Shown one piece after another: positions 18,100 through 28,491 of a stretch of 64,000 nt of DNA. The notes beneath the pieces are model-generated. The model was not told the origin of the DNA and searched no databases. It saw only the letters and a list, made by a program, of their open reading frames with translations. Positions within the stretch are counted from its first letter, which is position 1. Each line of letters opens with the position of its first letter. Source of the DNA: Heliobacterium mobile (GTDB lineage: Bacteria; Bacillota; Desulfitobacteriia; Heliobacteriales; Heliobacteriaceae); NCBI RefSeq assembly GCF_009720735.1, contig NZ_WNKU01000013.1:1-64000 (forward strand), written 5' to 3'. The position numbers were made by a program, and so were the translations under genes.

Positions 18100-20613
18100 C
18101 TACCCCTTTTTCTGGCCGCAACACTTCTTATACTTTTTCCCGCTGCCGCAGGGGCACAGGTCGTTCCGGCCCGTTTGCGGCTCCCCTTTCACAGGCTGTT
18201 GCGGTTCGTCTTCATACCGGTTTTCATGAGCTTTTTTCAGGAGTGATTCTTCCTCCGTAGCTTGCGGCTGCGAGACAACCACGTTGACCCGGAAGATATA
18301 GCGCAGGAACGTTTCCTGGATGTTCGTGATCATGTCGTTGAACATGTTAAAGGCTTCGTATTTATATTCCACGAGGGGGTCTTTCTGGCCGTAAGCCCGC
18401 AGACCGATGCCGTGGCGAAGGTGGTCCATCGCATCGAGATGGTCCATCCAGTTCTCGTCGACGATACGCAGCAGGATGATTCGTTCCAGTTCACGGAGCG
18501 TCTCTTCCCCGAGTTCACGCTCACGGCGTTCGTAACTCTCTTGGGCTTTCTCTAGGAAAAAGTCGAGCACATCTTCCTTTTCCATATCCAAAAGCTCTTC
18601 CTGATCGATCTCCTCTTCAATGTGGAAGAGTTCCTTAGCGTAGGCGATCATGGCCGGAAGATCCCAGTTTTCCACGTACTTTTCTTCCCCAGCAAACCGT
18701 TCGATCATGCTGGAGACGAGCTTGTCGATAAAGTCTTGGACCGTTTCCTTGAGATTTTCCCCGGCCAACACTTTGCGGCGCTGTTCATAGATGACGGTTC
18801 GCTGCTGGTTCATCACGTCGTCATATTTAAGCACGTGTTTGCGGATATCAAAGTTGCGCGCTTCCACCCGGCGCTGCGCGTTTTCGATCGCTCGGCTGAT
18901 CATCCCCGATTCGATAGGCATGGAATCGTCCATGCCGAGTCGATCCATCAACCCTTGAATGTTCTCGGCACCGAAGAGGCGCATCAAGTCGTCTTCTAAA
19001 GAGACGTAGAAGCGGCTTTTCCCGGGGTCGCCCTGACGGCCGGAACGGCCGCGAAGCTGGTTGTCGATCCGGCGAGCCTCGTGACGCTCTGTACCGATCA
19101 CGTACAAGCCACCCGCTTCCGGTACGCCTTCGCCTAAGATGATATCTGTCCCCCGGCCGGCCATATTGGTGGCGATGGTGACCATGCCCCGCTGACCGGC
19201 GTTTTTAATGATTTCCGCTTCTTTTTCATGATATTTGGCGTTTAAGACTTGGTGAGAAACGCCGCGCCGTTTTAGTTTTTCGGAAAGGTGCTCTGATTTT
19301 TCAATCGAGACCGTACCGACGAGGACAGGTTGTCCCTTTTCATGGGCCTCAATGATATCTTCTACGACAGCATTGAACTTGCCTTCTTCAGTGCGGTAGA
19401 CGACGTCAGGTACGTCTTCCCGAATAACCGGTTTATTCGTCGGGATGGCGACGACATCCATCTTGTAAATTTCGATGAATTCGTCTTCTTCTGTCCGAGC
19501 CGTACCGGTCATACCGGACAGTTTGTTATACATACGGAAGTAATTTTGCAGCGTGATGGTCGCCAAGGTTTGAGACTCGTTTTGAATCTTAAGCCCTTCC
19601 TTAGCTTCGATGGCCTGATGCAAACCTTCGGAATAGCGACGGCCGAACATCATGCGGCCGGTAAATTCATCGACGATGATGACTTCTCCGTCTTTGACGA
19701 CATACTCCTTGTCTCGTTTCATCAAGGCGTACGCTTTTAAACCACAGTTAACATGATGGGCCCATTCCATGTTATCGGCCAAATTGTCAATACCAAGGAT
19801 CTTCTCGACCTTCTCGACCCCCTCTTCAGTCAAAGTGGCCGAGTGGGCTTTTTCGTCGACTTTATAGTCTACTTCGTTTTTCAGTCGAGGAACCAACCGA
19901 GCCACGGTGTAGTACTTTTCGGTAGGCTTATCGGCAGGGCCGGAGATGATCAATGGGGTCCGGGCTTCGTCGACCAAGATCGAATCCACTTCGTCGACGA
20001 TGGCAAAATTCAGCTCCCGCTGGACCATATGGTGAGGCTGGTTTACCATATTGTCCCGCAGGTAATCAAAACCGAACTCATTATTCGTGCCGTAGGTAAT
20101 ATCGGCAGCGTAGGATTCCCGGCGTTCGGCAAAATCAAGCCCATGGACAATGAGGCCGACCTTCAGTCCGAGGAATCGATGAATACGGCCCATCAACTCG
20201 GAGTCCCGACGGGCCAAATAGTCGTTGACGGTAACGACGTGGACACCACGGCCTGTCAAACCGTTCAGATAGGAAGGCAAGGTAGCCACAAGGGTTTTCC
20301 CTTCCCCGGTCTTCATCTCAGCGATACGTCCCTGATGAAGGACCATTCCGCCGATTAGCTGGACATCAAAATGGCGCATACCGGTGACACGCTTAGAAGC
20401 TTCACGGACCGTAGCGAAGGCTTCCGGAAGGAGGCTGTCCAAACTTTCGCCATTCTCAATGCGTTGACGAAACTCCACCGTTTTGTATTGAAGCGCAGCA
20501 TCGTCGAGCCGAGTGAATTCAGGCTCCCACGAGTTAATCTGATCGACGATCTTTTTTAGCTTACGAACTTCTTTCGCGTTATCGTCGAGCAATTTCTTTA
20601 AAAAGCCAAACAA
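18100..20613 (-). CDS. secA: preprotein translocase ATPase SecA
   Basis: 837 residues, the usual length. Walker A region is [13 protein letters not shown] and the Walker B/DEAD-like region [20 protein letters not shown]. The preprotein-crosslinking domain lies between the two nucleotide-binding folds, with [22 protein letters not shown] near it. NBD2 has [10 protein letters not shown] and [11 protein letters not shown]. The C-terminal SEC-C zinc motif is [13 protein letters not shown]. It drives proteins through SecYEG. Spacing to hpf upstream (170 bases with a terminator) and the coiled-coil gene downstream (24 bases) suggests secA heads its own unit. Confidence 0.98.
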   Translation of the reverse strand: MFGFLKKLLDDNAKEVRKLKKIVDQINSWEPEFTRLDDAALQYKTVEFRQRIENGESLDSLLPEAFATVREASKRVTGMRHFDVQLIGGMVLHQGRIAEMKTGEGKTLVATLPSYLNGLTGRGVHVVTVNDYLARRDSELMGRIHRFLGLKVGLIVHGLDFAERRESYAADITYGTNNEFGFDYLRDNMVNQPHHMVQRELNFAIVDEVDSILVDEARTPLIISGPADKPTEKYYTVARLVPRLKNEVDYKVDEKAHSATLTEEGVEKVEKILGIDNLADNMEWAHHVNCGLKAYALMKRDKEYVVKDGEVIIVDEFTGRMMFGRRYSEGLHQAIEAKEGLKIQNESQTLATITLQNYFRMYNKLSGMTGTARTEEDEFIEIYKMDVVAIPTNKPVIREDVPDVVYRTEEGKFNAVVEDIIEAHEKGQPVLVGTVSIEKSEHLSEKLKRRGVSHQVLNAKYHEKEAEIIKNAGQRGMVTIATNMAGRGTDIILGEGVPEAGGLYVIGTERHEARRIDNQLRGRSGRQGDPGKSRFYVSLEDDLMRLFGAENIQGLMDRLGMDDSMPIESGMISRAIENAQRRVEARNFDIRKHVLKYDDVMNQQRTVIYEQRRKVLAGENLKETVQDFIDKLVSSMIERFAGEEKYVENWDLPAMIAYAKELFHIEEEIDQEELLDMEKEDVLDFFLEKAQESYERRERELGEETLRELERIILLRIVDENWMDHLDAMDHLRHGIGLRAYGQKDPLVEYKYEAFNMFNDMITNIQETFLRYIFRVNVVVSQPQATEEESLLKKAHENRYEDEPQQPVKGEPQTGRNDLCPCGSGKKYKKCCGQKKG

Positions 20614-20705
20614 AGATAATAACTCCTTTCAAAGGCGCTTTGCGTCAACCTATATTCTATCACCCTACAACGGGCAGATGCAATGGAAGGGAAAAAGAAC
20701 CATAG

Positions 20706-20732
20706 AAAAAGAGTGCACTAGGCACTCTTTTT
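20706..20732. terminator. terminator after hpf
   Basis: AAAAAGAGTGC and GCACTCTTTTT form an 11-bp stem with a 5-base loop and U-tracts in both directions. It lies 50 bases past the hpf stop and ahead of secA on the minus strand. Confidence 0.85.
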
Positions 20733-20783
20733 GCATACAGCAATATTCTATTGTACTGTCTAAATCCTCTTTGTCGATGAATA

Positions 20784-21308
20784 TCAGTCAAACTCCGGTT
20801 CAATCAGGCCGTAGTTGCCGTCCTTCCGGAGGTAGACCACATTGACCTGTTCCGTCTCAGCGTTGGCAAAGACGAAGAAATTGTGGCCGATCAGATTCAT
20901 CTGCATGACCGCTTCGTCCACGTCCATCGGTTTGAAGGCAAACCGTTTTGAACGGACGATTTTCGGCTCAAAAGCTTCTACACGGCTCTCGACGGCAAAA
21001 TCCTTAAATCCATGGCCTTTTAGCTTGCGGGAAAGGCGCGTTTTATGGGCATCAATCTGCTTTTCCAGCTTCTCAAAGACCAGATCGATCGATGCATACA
21101 TGTCGGGATGGGATTCTTCGGCCCGCAGGATCAGGTCACCGGCTGGGACCGTCACCTCGACTTTGGACATATCCCCTTCGACAGAAAGGGTCGCGCGGGC
21201 ACCGCCCAAGGTGTTAAAGTACTTTTCCAGTTTGGAGAGGCGTTTGACCACATACTCACGTAGGGCATTGGTGATTTCAATGTTTTTTCCGCGAACTTGG
21301 ATGTTCAT
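20784..21308 (-). CDS. hpf: ribosome hibernation promoting factor, long form
   Basis: 174 residues with the two-domain layout of long HPF. The N-terminal S30AE ribosome-binding domain (residues 1-100, starting MNIQVRGKNIEITNALREYV) and the C-terminal dimerisation domain (about 120-174, KPMDVDEAVMQMNLIGHNFF) are joined by a linker. It dimerises 70S ribosomes into inactive 100S particles in stationary phase or stress. AAGGAG lies 10 bases before the ATG. hpf next to secA is a conserved Firmicute pair. Confidence 0.95.
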   Translation of the reverse strand: MNIQVRGKNIEITNALREYVVKRLSKLEKYFNTLGGARATLSVEGDMSKVEVTVPAGDLILRAEESHPDMYASIDLVFEKLEKQIDAHKTRLSRKLKGHGFKDFAVESRVEAFEPKIVRSKRFAFKPMDVDEAVMQMNLIGHNFFVFANAETEQVNVVYLRKDGNYGLIEPEFD

Positions 21309-21417
21309 CAGGCATCAGCTCCTTCGCGTAGTAACCGGTTCTTGTAGTATTATTCCCTAAAGGGCTCGGAAATTCCTGCCGATAGAAGATAAAATCCGGA
21401 ATATTGTTCAAATAATC

Positions 21418-23349
21418 TCAAAACCGCTGTTCTAAAGCTTGCAACGACTCTATCGTCTGTTCCATTTGGCTCAAGATTTCCTCCGAACGGCGGCTTACTT
21501 CTGCAAAAAAAAGTTTTCCCCGCACCAGGTCTTGCTGGATTGCTTCCCTCTCATCGACCGGTTCCGAAAAGAGCATCGACTGATCTAACTGAATCGTGAT
21601 AGGGCGGAAAGCAAGGCGTAAAAAGTCCATCGTTTTTTTATCGCCTTCAATTCGCTGGCGAATCTTGTCCAGCTTTTTATAGTATTGAGCAAAACGCTTA
21701 TCTACATCCATCTTGCCAGTCGCAAAACGCTGGTGCTTGACGATTAACTCTTCTCCTTTACGGCATTCAGCGACGATAATCTTGAGATGCCGTCGGAGAT
21801 GATGTAATTCCTTTACTACCGCTCCCCTAGCCAAAGAGAGCTCTCGCTCGCCCGTAGCATAGGCCTCTGTAATGACGGTTCGAAAAGGACCCCTTCCAAC
21901 GGCCGAACGGGTTTCCTCCAACTGTTCAATAACGTCGGCGAGTCTGGACACTTCAGTTCCCGGTATGCCGATACCGCCTTCTGTCGCATTAATGTAACGA
22001 CGACCTGGGTACCCTTGAATGAACCAGTGAAACCAATCGCGAAAAGCGAGCCAAGTTTCCTGAGTGTAGGTCTTTTGACCGTAGATGTCTTCCATCTCAA
22101 TGTATTGGCTCATATCTTGCCCGTCAAAGCTCTGGTCATGAGCCGATCCCCGCACATGGGAGTGCCGACCTGTAAAAGCCAGGTCTTGACCGACAAAAAC
22201 GATCGGATCACAGCCGAGATGGTAAGCCAGGTTCAATCCTAAGTTTGCTACAGAAGCGCCTACATTTAAGGAGGAACGACTCACGTCGAATGCTGTAGAT
22301 AAAATCCCATATAATCCAGCCTTATCGGGGGCAAAAAGACAGAACCGGTTTCCACCGCCCCAATAGGTATCTAAGATGGATGGATAGATTGTCGAATCAA
22401 AAACAAGTGGAACATCATCGGCAGGAATACCTTGAAAGTGACTAAAGTTTGGGCTTCCTCCATCAATAGAGACCACTAGATGAGGACGGATCCCCCGCTG
22501 TTGCAACTTACGTAAAGATGGTCCCGTAGCGATTAAAAGGCCATACTTCGAAAAATGGCGTAACTGCTCAATGTTCTTGTCTAAGGAAGGACCTGCCGCG
22601 ATGATAACAGCAGGTACAGAGGGGAATCGACCGTAGAGATGACAAACCGGACTCGACTGTAGCACCGCTGGCAAGTTACGTAAAAAGTTGATAGTCCAGG
22701 TCTGACTGAAATAGTTTTCTGTGGCAACACCGATTTGCTGCGTCTGAAAAAACTTATCGAGGCTTTCTTTCACCGATTCATAGTAACCGTCAAATAGTGC
22801 CGTCAAATAGTGGAACTCATACAATTGGGCCGACAGCGCATCATTGGCCGATAGATTGAGGTGATGCATAATCGGAGCCACGGAAGAACTGTCTACATCG
22901 ACGGCATAGCGAATGCGCGGATCAGAAAGCACATCCCGAAGATTGATTGTCCATAGAGCAAGCCAAAAGATGTCGATAGATCGCTCAAAAAGAACAATCT
23001 TTCCTTGAGCAGGGATAATCTGTCGAAGTATTTTCATCGTATAGCCAAGTCCAAATCCAAAGACGACGAGTAGACTCGTTGGATCTCCGACAACTTCTTG
23101 CACCCATTCCCGCGCTTGCTTCTGCGGATCTATCGGAGAATGCAGGAAAATCCGTTCCTGACCTGTGTCGATCAGCAGGGTAAGGTCTCCCGACGGTGTC
23201 AACTCCACTTGAAAAGGTTGGTTATAGGGCGGCTTGTACTGAGCCATCCGTTCCGCCAAAGGGGGCTGCACCGTGGCCAAAGCACGGATATTCGCCTCAA
23301 AAATATTGTCGTTTAGAAACCGTACATAAGGGGGCGGAACGAATTGCAT
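21418..23349 (-). CDS. maf: Maf-type motility-associated glycosyltransferase (DUF115)
   Basis: 643 residues. The central domain has the DUF115/MptE-like signature VIIAAGPSLDKNIEQL and FVGQDLAFTGRHSH; the C-terminal third (about 480-643) is helical and charged. Maf proteins transfer pseudaminic or legionaminic acid to flagellin serines and threonines and are needed for filament assembly. That fits the pse genes and the flagellin gene in this window. It is a single-gene unit: the hpf gene follows it on the same strand after 109 bases, and a terminator at 23398-23426 lies upstream. The acceptor assignment is inference from family and context. Confidence 0.85.
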   Translation of the reverse strand: MQFVPPPYVRFLNDNIFEANIRALATVQPPLAERMAQYKPPYNQPFQVELTPSGDLTLLIDTGQERIFLHSPIDPQKQAREWVQEVVGDPTSLLVVFGFGLGYTMKILRQIIPAQGKIVLFERSIDIFWLALWTINLRDVLSDPRIRYAVDVDSSSVAPIMHHLNLSANDALSAQLYEFHYLTALFDGYYESVKESLDKFFQTQQIGVATENYFSQTWTINFLRNLPAVLQSSPVCHLYGRFPSVPAVIIAAGPSLDKNIEQLRHFSKYGLLIATGPSLRKLQQRGIRPHLVVSIDGGSPNFSHFQGIPADDVPLVFDSTIYPSILDTYWGGGNRFCLFAPDKAGLYGILSTAFDVSRSSLNVGASVANLGLNLAYHLGCDPIVFVGQDLAFTGRHSHVRGSAHDQSFDGQDMSQYIEMEDIYGQKTYTQETWLAFRDWFHWFIQGYPGRRYINATEGGIGIPGTEVSRLADVIEQLEETRSAVGRGPFRTVITEAYATGERELSLARGAVVKELHHLRRHLKIIVAECRKGEELIVKHQRFATGKMDVDKRFAQYYKKLDKIRQRIEGDKKTMDFLRLAFRPITIQLDQSMLFSEPVDEREAIQQDLVRGKLFFAEVSRRSEEILSQMEQTIESLQALEQRF

Positions 23350-23397
23350 GTTCTTTTCGCCTCGTTTCTCCCATTTGGCACTAAATCATAAGCATAG

Positions 23398-23426
23398 AAA
23401 AGCGCCGACGTATCAGCGGCGCTTTT
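23398..23426. terminator. terminator after the ABC transporter operon
   Basis: AAAAGCGCCG and CGGCGCTTTT form a 10-bp stem with a 9-base loop and T-runs in both directions. It separates the ABC operon (minus) from maf. Confidence 0.8.
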
Positions 23427-23527
23427 ATTATAACTGAAACCCTATTCTGTTGCACCCCACCGTGTCGGCCACCACATTTTGTACAATAACTTATAAATCC
23501 ATGTAAAAACGCTATTTTACAGCACCG

Positions 23528-24250
23528 TTAGAGAACTTTGCTTAAAAATGCTTTTGTTCTTTCATGACGAGGATTTCCGAAAATCTGTTCCGGCGAGCCC
23601 TCTTCGACAATAACTCCTTCATCCATAAAAATGACTCGATCGCCCACTTCCCGAGCAAAGCCCATCTCGTGAGTGACGACGACCATGGTCATGCCTTCAC
23701 GAGCCAAATCTTTCATGACATTCAAAACCTCACCAACCATCTCCGGGTCGAGTGCCGACGTCGGCTCGTCAAAGAGCATAATCTTCGGCTTCATTGCCAA
23801 GGCTCGGGCTATAGCGACTCGTTGCTGCTGACCGCCTGATAGTTGTTCGGGATAAGCCCTTTCCTTTTCCGATAAACCGACCTTGGTTAAAAGTTCCCTC
23901 GCAAATCTTTCTGCTTCCACCTTCGGCATCTTGCGGACTTGTACGGGAGCCAGTGTAATATTCTCTAGCACCGTCATATGAGGGAAGAGATTGAACCGTT
24001 GGAACACCATCCCCACTTCTGCTCGTACCCGGTTAATGTCGGTCTCTTTATGGGTAAGGTGGATTCCTTCCACCTGAATCTCCCCTTCGGTAGCTTCTTC
24101 CAGGTGGTTGATGCAGCGCAGCAAGGTACTTTTACCGGAACCGGAGGGACCGATAATACAGACAACCTCTCGCTCGGCGACCGTCAAATCAACACCACGT
24201 AAAACATGAAGCGAACCAAATTTTTTATGCAAGCCTTTAATTTCTATCAT
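23528..24250 (-). CDS. polar amino acid ABC transporter, ATP-binding protein (GlnQ family)
   Basis: 240 residues, the standard length. Walker [15 protein letters not shown]-loop [13 protein letters not shown], signature [19 protein letters not shown], Walker [15 protein letters not shown] and the H-loop [10 protein letters not shown] are all intact. It powers import through the permease encoded just upstream (56 bases away). The exact substrate (Gln, Glu, Arg, His or Cys) cannot be read from the ATPase. Confidence 0.93.
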   Translation of the reverse strand: MIEIKGLHKKFGSLHVLRGVDLTVAEREVVCIIGPSGSGKSTLLRCINHLEEATEGEIQVEGIHLTHKETDINRVRAEVGMVFQRFNLFPHMTVLENITLAPVQVRKMPKVEAERFARELLTKVGLSEKERAYPEQLSGGQQQRVAIARALAMKPKIMLFDEPTSALDPEMVGEVLNVMKDLAREGMTMVVVTHEMGFAREVGDRVIFMDEGVIVEEGSPEQIFGNPRHERTKAFLSKVL

Positions 24251-24306
24251 CAGGAATTAACTCCTTGTCACAGTCTGCTGCCGAGTCTATCTCTTACCAC
24301 GGCCGG

Positions 24307-24972
24307 TCATCGATGAGCTTTCAGTGCCAACCTCGACTCGTACCAGGCTACCAATCGTGTAAAGGCCAAGGTCATTACGAGATAAACGAAAGCTACGGGA
24401 AGCCAGGCTTCCCAGACGCGATAGGTCGAGCCGTAGACGGTGCGTCCCGCCATGGCTAACTCAGGGAGAGAGATTACAGACACCAGCGATGAATCCTTCA
24501 ACATGGCAATAAACTCGTTGCCCAAAGGAGGAATAATCCGTCGAAACGCCTGCGGCAATATGATATGGCGCATCGCTTGAGGATAAGTCATCCCCAAGGA
24601 ACGGGCGGCTTCCATCTGTCCTTTGTCGATAGACTGAATACCGGCACGAAAAATCTCGGCCACATAAGCACCCGAGTTGATGCTTAAAGCGATTAAACCG
24701 GAAGTCATCGCAGAAAGCGAAAAACCCAACAGTTTCGGTGCGCCGAAGTGGACGATAAAAATCTGTACTAATAAGGGGGTTCCTCGAATGACGTCGGTGT
24801 AGATAGCGGCAAACCAACGCAGCGGCGTAAACTTAGTCAACCGAGCAAGCGCCACAATAAGACCGATGATCGTCCCAATAGTGACGGCGATGGCAGTCAG
24901 TTTTAGAGTCATCCAACCGCCCATCAGGAACATATCATAGTAGCTGTATACAATGTCCCAACGAAAATCCAT
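24307..24972 (-). CDS. polar amino acid ABC transporter, permease (GlnP/HisM family)
   Basis: 221 residues with about five membrane segments and the EAA loop (EAARSLGMTYPQAMRHIILPQAFRRIIPPLGNEF, about residues 140-173), which docks on the ATPase. Only one permease gene is present, so it probably acts as a homodimer. It is separated from the binding-protein gene upstream by about 150 bases containing a hairpin. Confidence 0.92.
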   Translation of the reverse strand: MDFRWDIVYSYYDMFLMGGWMTLKLTAIAVTIGTIIGLIVALARLTKFTPLRWFAAIYTDVIRGTPLLVQIFIVHFGAPKLLGFSLSAMTSGLIALSINSGAYVAEIFRAGIQSIDKGQMEAARSLGMTYPQAMRHIILPQAFRRIIPPLGNEFIAMLKDSSLVSVISLPELAMAGRTVYGSTYRVWEAWLPVAFVYLVMTLAFTRLVAWYESRLALKAHR

Positions 24973-25017
24973 GAGTTTTAGCGACTCCTTTTACATTTTC
25001 ATGAACTTGAAACACAG

Positions 25018-25049
25018 AAAAGGCGCCTCAGGTGGTCCCTGGGACGCCT
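25018..25049 (-). terminator. intra-operon attenuating hairpin between binding protein and permease genes
   Basis: On the minus strand AGGCG-CCCAGG and CCTGAGG-CGCCT pair into a long imperfect stem followed by TTTTC. It sits between the solute-binding protein stop and the permease start. Such partial terminators usually let the binding protein be made in excess over the membrane parts. Confidence 0.55.
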
Positions 25050-25119
25050 CCCTTACAGAGACTAGACATCTGCCATAGATATTATCTCAATAAATAAAAA
25101 GCTAACGCAAGTAGCGGTT

Positions 25120-25908
25120 TTACTTGCTGGCCATATACTTGTCGGAGATCTCTTTGATTTTTCCGTTCTTTTTCATCTTATCTAATGCGTCATTCACCTT
25201 TTTCTGCAGTTCCGTGTTTCCTTTTTGAACAGCAATCCCGTATTCTTCCGTTTCAAAGCTAGTATCATCCAGCAGGGACAATTTTGCGGACGGATTGTTC
25301 TTTAAGAAATACTGAACAACAGGCTTATCCGCCACAACCGCTTCGACATCGCCATTGATCAGCATATTCAACGCCGTCGGCGTGGTGTCAAAACGAGAGA
25401 TTTTTGGGTTTTTGGCCCCCATTAACTTCTCAACTACATCTTGACCCGTCGTGGCGTTTTGTACACCCACTTTTTTATCTTTTAATTCAGCAAAAGTTTT
25501 GATGGGCGAACCCTCTTTGACAGCTATCGATTGGACCGCCACAAAGTAAGGATTGGAAAAGTCCACCGTTTGTTTGCGTTTATCATTGATGGTCATGGCC
25601 GAAATGATCATGTCTACGTTTTTATTAGCCAAGGAAGAGATAATCCCGTCAAAAGGTGTGTCCACGATTTCAATATCCGCGTTAATCTCCTTGCCGACTT
25701 CTTTAATCAGGTCAATGTCAAAGCCGACAATTTCACCTTTGTCATTCTTCCATTCAAAAGGAGCATAGGCAGCATCTGAGGCAACACGAAGGACATTTTT
25801 TGACGGTTCTTTTGCACTTTGGGTCGGTTGACTTCCACAACCAGCCACGGTGGTAAGCAGGCCTACACAAAGCAAACTGGCAAGACCGATCTTCAACCAT
25901 TGTTTCAT
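25120..25908 (-). CDS. amino acid ABC transporter, solute-binding lipoprotein
   Basis: 262 residues. A signal peptide ends in the lipobox TTVAGCGS, so the mature protein is a lipid-anchored extracellular receptor. The SBP_bac_3 fold shows in RVASDAAYAPFEWKNDKG (ligand-binding start), GFDIDLIKEVGKEI, DMIISAMTINDKRKQTVDF, and the GVQNATTGQDVVE hinge. Start: ATG 25908 (MKQWLKIGL) with an AGGGGGAGA ribosome site; ten more in-frame codons upstream precede that site. It heads the three-gene transporter operon. Glutamine- or arginine-type ligand is likely, but not fixed by the sequence. Confidence 0.93.
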   Translation of the reverse strand: MKQWLKIGLASLLCVGLLTTVAGCGSQPTQSAKEPSKNVLRVASDAAYAPFEWKNDKGEIVGFDIDLIKEVGKEINADIEIVDTPFDGIISSLANKNVDMIISAMTINDKRKQTVDFSNPYFVAVQSIAVKEGSPIKTFAELKDKKVGVQNATTGQDVVEKLMGAKNPKISRFDTTPTALNMLINGDVEAVVADKPVVQYFLKNNPSAKLSLLDDTSFETEEYGIAVQKGNTELQKKVNDALDKMKKNGKIKEISDKYMASK

Positions 25909-26018
25909 AACGAAAAATCTCCCCCTGTATTTCGACAAATATAAACGTTATTCGACAATATTCTATATTATTGCGAACGAATTAACAATGCCTCGTATAT
26001 AAATTCATGATATTTTGC

Positions 26019-26063
26019 AAAAAAGCCCCTCCACCGTGAGCGATTCGGCGGAGGGGCTTTTTT
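26019..26063. terminator. strong bidirectional terminator after the pse genes
   Basis: AAAAAAGCCCCTCC and GGAGGGGCTTTTTT with an inner CCG/CGG give a long GC-rich stem with T-runs on both sides. It ends the pseF-pseC-pseG unit 36 bases past the pseG stop, ahead of the ABC transporter operon. Confidence 0.9.
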
Positions 26064-26098
26064 GTATGAATCCTCAGGGAAAAATCGGGCTTACCTGA

Positions 26099-27259
26099 TT
26101 AACGGCAGATAGCTTTAGCGTGCTCCAGCGCAACGGAAACACATCGGGCTGCACCAAGACCATCCATCTTTAACATTCCGCACTGGACAATCCTTTGTGC
26201 TTCTAAACCCGCAAATAACCGATGTAATTGCCCTGCAATAAATCGAGGATCTAACGGCGCCAGCCGGCTTACCGAGCCATCCCAATCCATCGCTTGCAAT
26301 TCGGGATGAAGCGAAATGGACATGCCGCCGGAGATGGCAACCTTTGCTGATAGGAGCTGATTGTCGGCCTGCAGCACCAATAAAATGGGCACACCGATAC
26401 AAAGCATTTCCTGCAAGGTTACACCCGCGGCGATGATGGCCATGTCGACCGAAGCTGCCAAATCCAAAATATTGATCGGTGGTTTGTGCCACTGAATCCA
26501 ATGTCGATCCCAAGCGGCAGTAGGAGGCTTCATAAAGGGACCCAATACGACATGAACACGAAAATCGTTAATTTCTTGGCAATTCGATATAAAAAGCTCT
26601 AGTCCAGCCAAAATGGACGGTAAATGCCCCTGTACATCGTCGCCCCCTACCGTGACCAGTACACGTAACTTTACAGACTGATGCATTGCAATTGGAACGG
26701 GAGCATTCGCTTCCAGAGGGGACTCGCTCAAAGGGACCTTCTCTTTGATACGTTTTGTTCGAATCGTCCTAACCTGTTGACGGAGCAGAGCATAGTGAGG
26801 TCCTGCCAAATAGATGCCCTCGTCATGACAAAAGGTGTACTCAGCACCCTCTGCCGCTAAGCTCCCATTAATGACCAGATTGCATCCGATTGGGGAAGAA
26901 TAGAAATCATCCATATAGACCACATACAGTCCGGCCTGCCGGTAGCGGTCTAATTGTTCCAATGGCATCCGATAACTATCGACAACGAATATCTGATAGG
27001 CATCGCAGCAAAGCTCCCTCACCCACCCTTCCGGATCGGTAAAAAAGTAATCTCGATCATGCGCAGGCAACGGGAAGAATAGACCCGGTGCCAAAGATTC
27101 CAGTTCGGCCTGCCCCTCTCCCAGTAAGACCGGTTGAAAGGACTGATCGCGAAAAGCTTCAGCCAAAGCGATACAGCGCATGGCATGTCCAAGTCCAATA
27201 CCGGGACCGATGTCAAAATAAAAAAGGACTTTCCGATGGATCCCTTTTTTTATAGACAC
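26099..27259 (-). CDS. pseG: PseG-like UDP-sugar hydrolase (SpsG family)
   Basis: About 386 residues of GT-B type. The N-terminal GIGLGHAMRCIALAEAF motif holds the glycine-rich loop and catalytic His of PseG, which strips UDP from the 2,4-diacetamido-trideoxy-altrose intermediate of pseudaminic acid. Further family marks are FVVDSYRMPLEQL, the MDDFYSSPIGCNLVINGS segment, GPHYALLR, and AIIAAGVTLQEMLCIGVP. It is followed by a terminator. Start uncertain: GTG 27259 overlaps the pseC end by 10 bases; TTG 27283 is the upstream limit; neither has a clear ribosome site, so translation may depend on pseC. Confidence 0.85.
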   Translation of the reverse strand: MSIKKGIHRKVLFYFDIGPGIGLGHAMRCIALAEAFRDQSFQPVLLGEGQAELESLAPGLFFPLPAHDRDYFFTDPEGWVRELCCDAYQIFVVDSYRMPLEQLDRYRQAGLYVVYMDDFYSSPIGCNLVINGSLAAEGAEYTFCHDEGIYLAGPHYALLRQQVRTIRTKRIKEKVPLSESPLEANAPVPIAMHQSVKLRVLVTVGGDDVQGHLPSILAGLELFISNCQEINDFRVHVVLGPFMKPPTAAWDRHWIQWHKPPINILDLAASVDMAIIAAGVTLQEMLCIGVPILLVLQADNQLLSAKVAISGGMSISLHPELQAMDWDGSVSRLAPLDPRFIAGQLHRLFAGLEAQRIVQCGMLKMDGLGAARCVSVALEHAKAICR

Positions 27260-28461
27260 GCCTTCACACCATCTCGCAAGCAATCGATCACACGCTCTTG
27301 CTCTGCATCGGTCAGTCCGTAAAAAATAGGTAAGGATATGGAACGACGGTAGAATTGCTCCGCCTTAGGGCAAAGCCCTGCCGTATAGCCAAGACTGCGA
27401 TAGTAGGGGTGTAAATAGACAGGCACGTAATGGACATTCACGCCAATTCCTCGACTACGGAGGTAATCATAAAGACTCTTGCGTCTCTCTCCAGAATGAT
27501 CATTCTGGACACCGATCACATATAAATGCCATGCTGATTGTCGCCCTTCTCGCTTTCCGGGCAGTTGAATCCTTTCTTTTTCTGCGAGATCTTTCAATGC
27601 TTCGTCATAGCGTTCGGCGATCTCTCTTCGCCGTGTCAGAAAGCGATCCAGTTTTTCAAGCTGGCTCAGACCTAATCCGGCTTGGATATCGGTCAACCGG
27701 TAATTATAGCCGAGTTCCACCATCTCATAATACCAGTCGCCATCATTCCCGGCCATTTCCTCCGGTATCCGTGTGACGCCGTGGGTCCGAAACCGCTGCA
27801 GTTTCCGCCGCAATTGCAGATCGTCAGAGACCACCATACCGCCTTCGCCGGTCGTAATGTGTTTGACGGGGTGAAAAGAAAAACAGGTGAGGGAACTCAC
27901 AGCACCGATCGGCTTTCCATGATAATAGGCACCGAGGGCATGGGCAGCGTCTTCAATGACCGTTAGGCCGTAATGGCAAGCCAGTTTATGAATCTCAGCC
28001 ATATCCGCCGGCAAGCCTGCGTAGTGAACAGCTACGATCGCTTTCGTTCGAGCGTTGATTAAGGGCTCCAATTGGGACACATGCATATTGCCTGTATCCG
28101 ATTCCACGTCTGCAAAAACCGGCTTGGCCCCTACGTAAAGAGCCGCATTGGCGGTAGCTGCAAACGTCATAGCCGGTACGATCACCTCGTCACCAGGGCC
28201 AAATCCGGAAGCTGAATAGGCTCCATGCAAGGCATCTGTCCCCGATGAAAAAGCCACGCCAAAAGCCGCCTGAACCCGTTGAGCGATTTTCGCTTCAAAA
28301 CTATCCACAACAGGCCCTGTCGTCAGATAATCTTTTCGAAGGACCTCTGCGACGGCAGCAATATCTTCATCATCAATATGTTGACGAGCATAGGGAATAA
28401 AGGGTCTCACGCTCATATGTTTTCCATCGGCCGAAAGGCCACTTCCTTTCTTATGTTCCAT
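27250..28461 (-). CDS. pseC: PseC-like UDP-sugar aminotransferase (DegT/DnrJ/EryC1)
   Basis: Up to 403 residues. A PLP-dependent fold: the Schiff-base lysine lies in SFHPVKHITTGEGG, SSGTDALHGAY and EDAAHALGAYYHGKPIG are the cofactor-binding segments, and VPAMTFAATANAALYVGAKP is typical of sugar aminotransferases. PseC adds the 4-amino group in pseudaminic acid synthesis. The family-like N-terminus is MSVRPFIPYARQHIDDEDI from ATG 28416; ATG 28461 would add 15 residues. Gene order pseF, pseC, pseG mirrors the sps/pse operons of other Firmicutes. Confidence 0.88.
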   Translation of the reverse strand: MEHKKGSGLSADGKHMSVRPFIPYARQHIDDEDIAAVAEVLRKDYLTTGPVVDSFEAKIAQRVQAAFGVAFSSGTDALHGAYSASGFGPGDEVIVPAMTFAATANAALYVGAKPVFADVESDTGNMHVSQLEPLINARTKAIVAVHYAGLPADMAEIHKLACHYGLTVIEDAAHALGAYYHGKPIGAVSSLTCFSFHPVKHITTGEGGMVVSDDLQLRRKLQRFRTHGVTRIPEEMAGNDGDWYYEMVELGYNYRLTDIQAGLGLSQLEKLDRFLTRRREIAERYDEALKDLAEKERIQLPGKREGRQSAWHLYVIGVQNDHSGERRKSLYDYLRSRGIGVNVHYVPVYLHPYYRSLGYTAGLCPKAEQFYRRSISLPIFYGLTDAEQERVIDCLRDGVKACL

Positions 28462-28491
28462 CTAATCCTGTTGCCTTCGTCGCCATGAGTT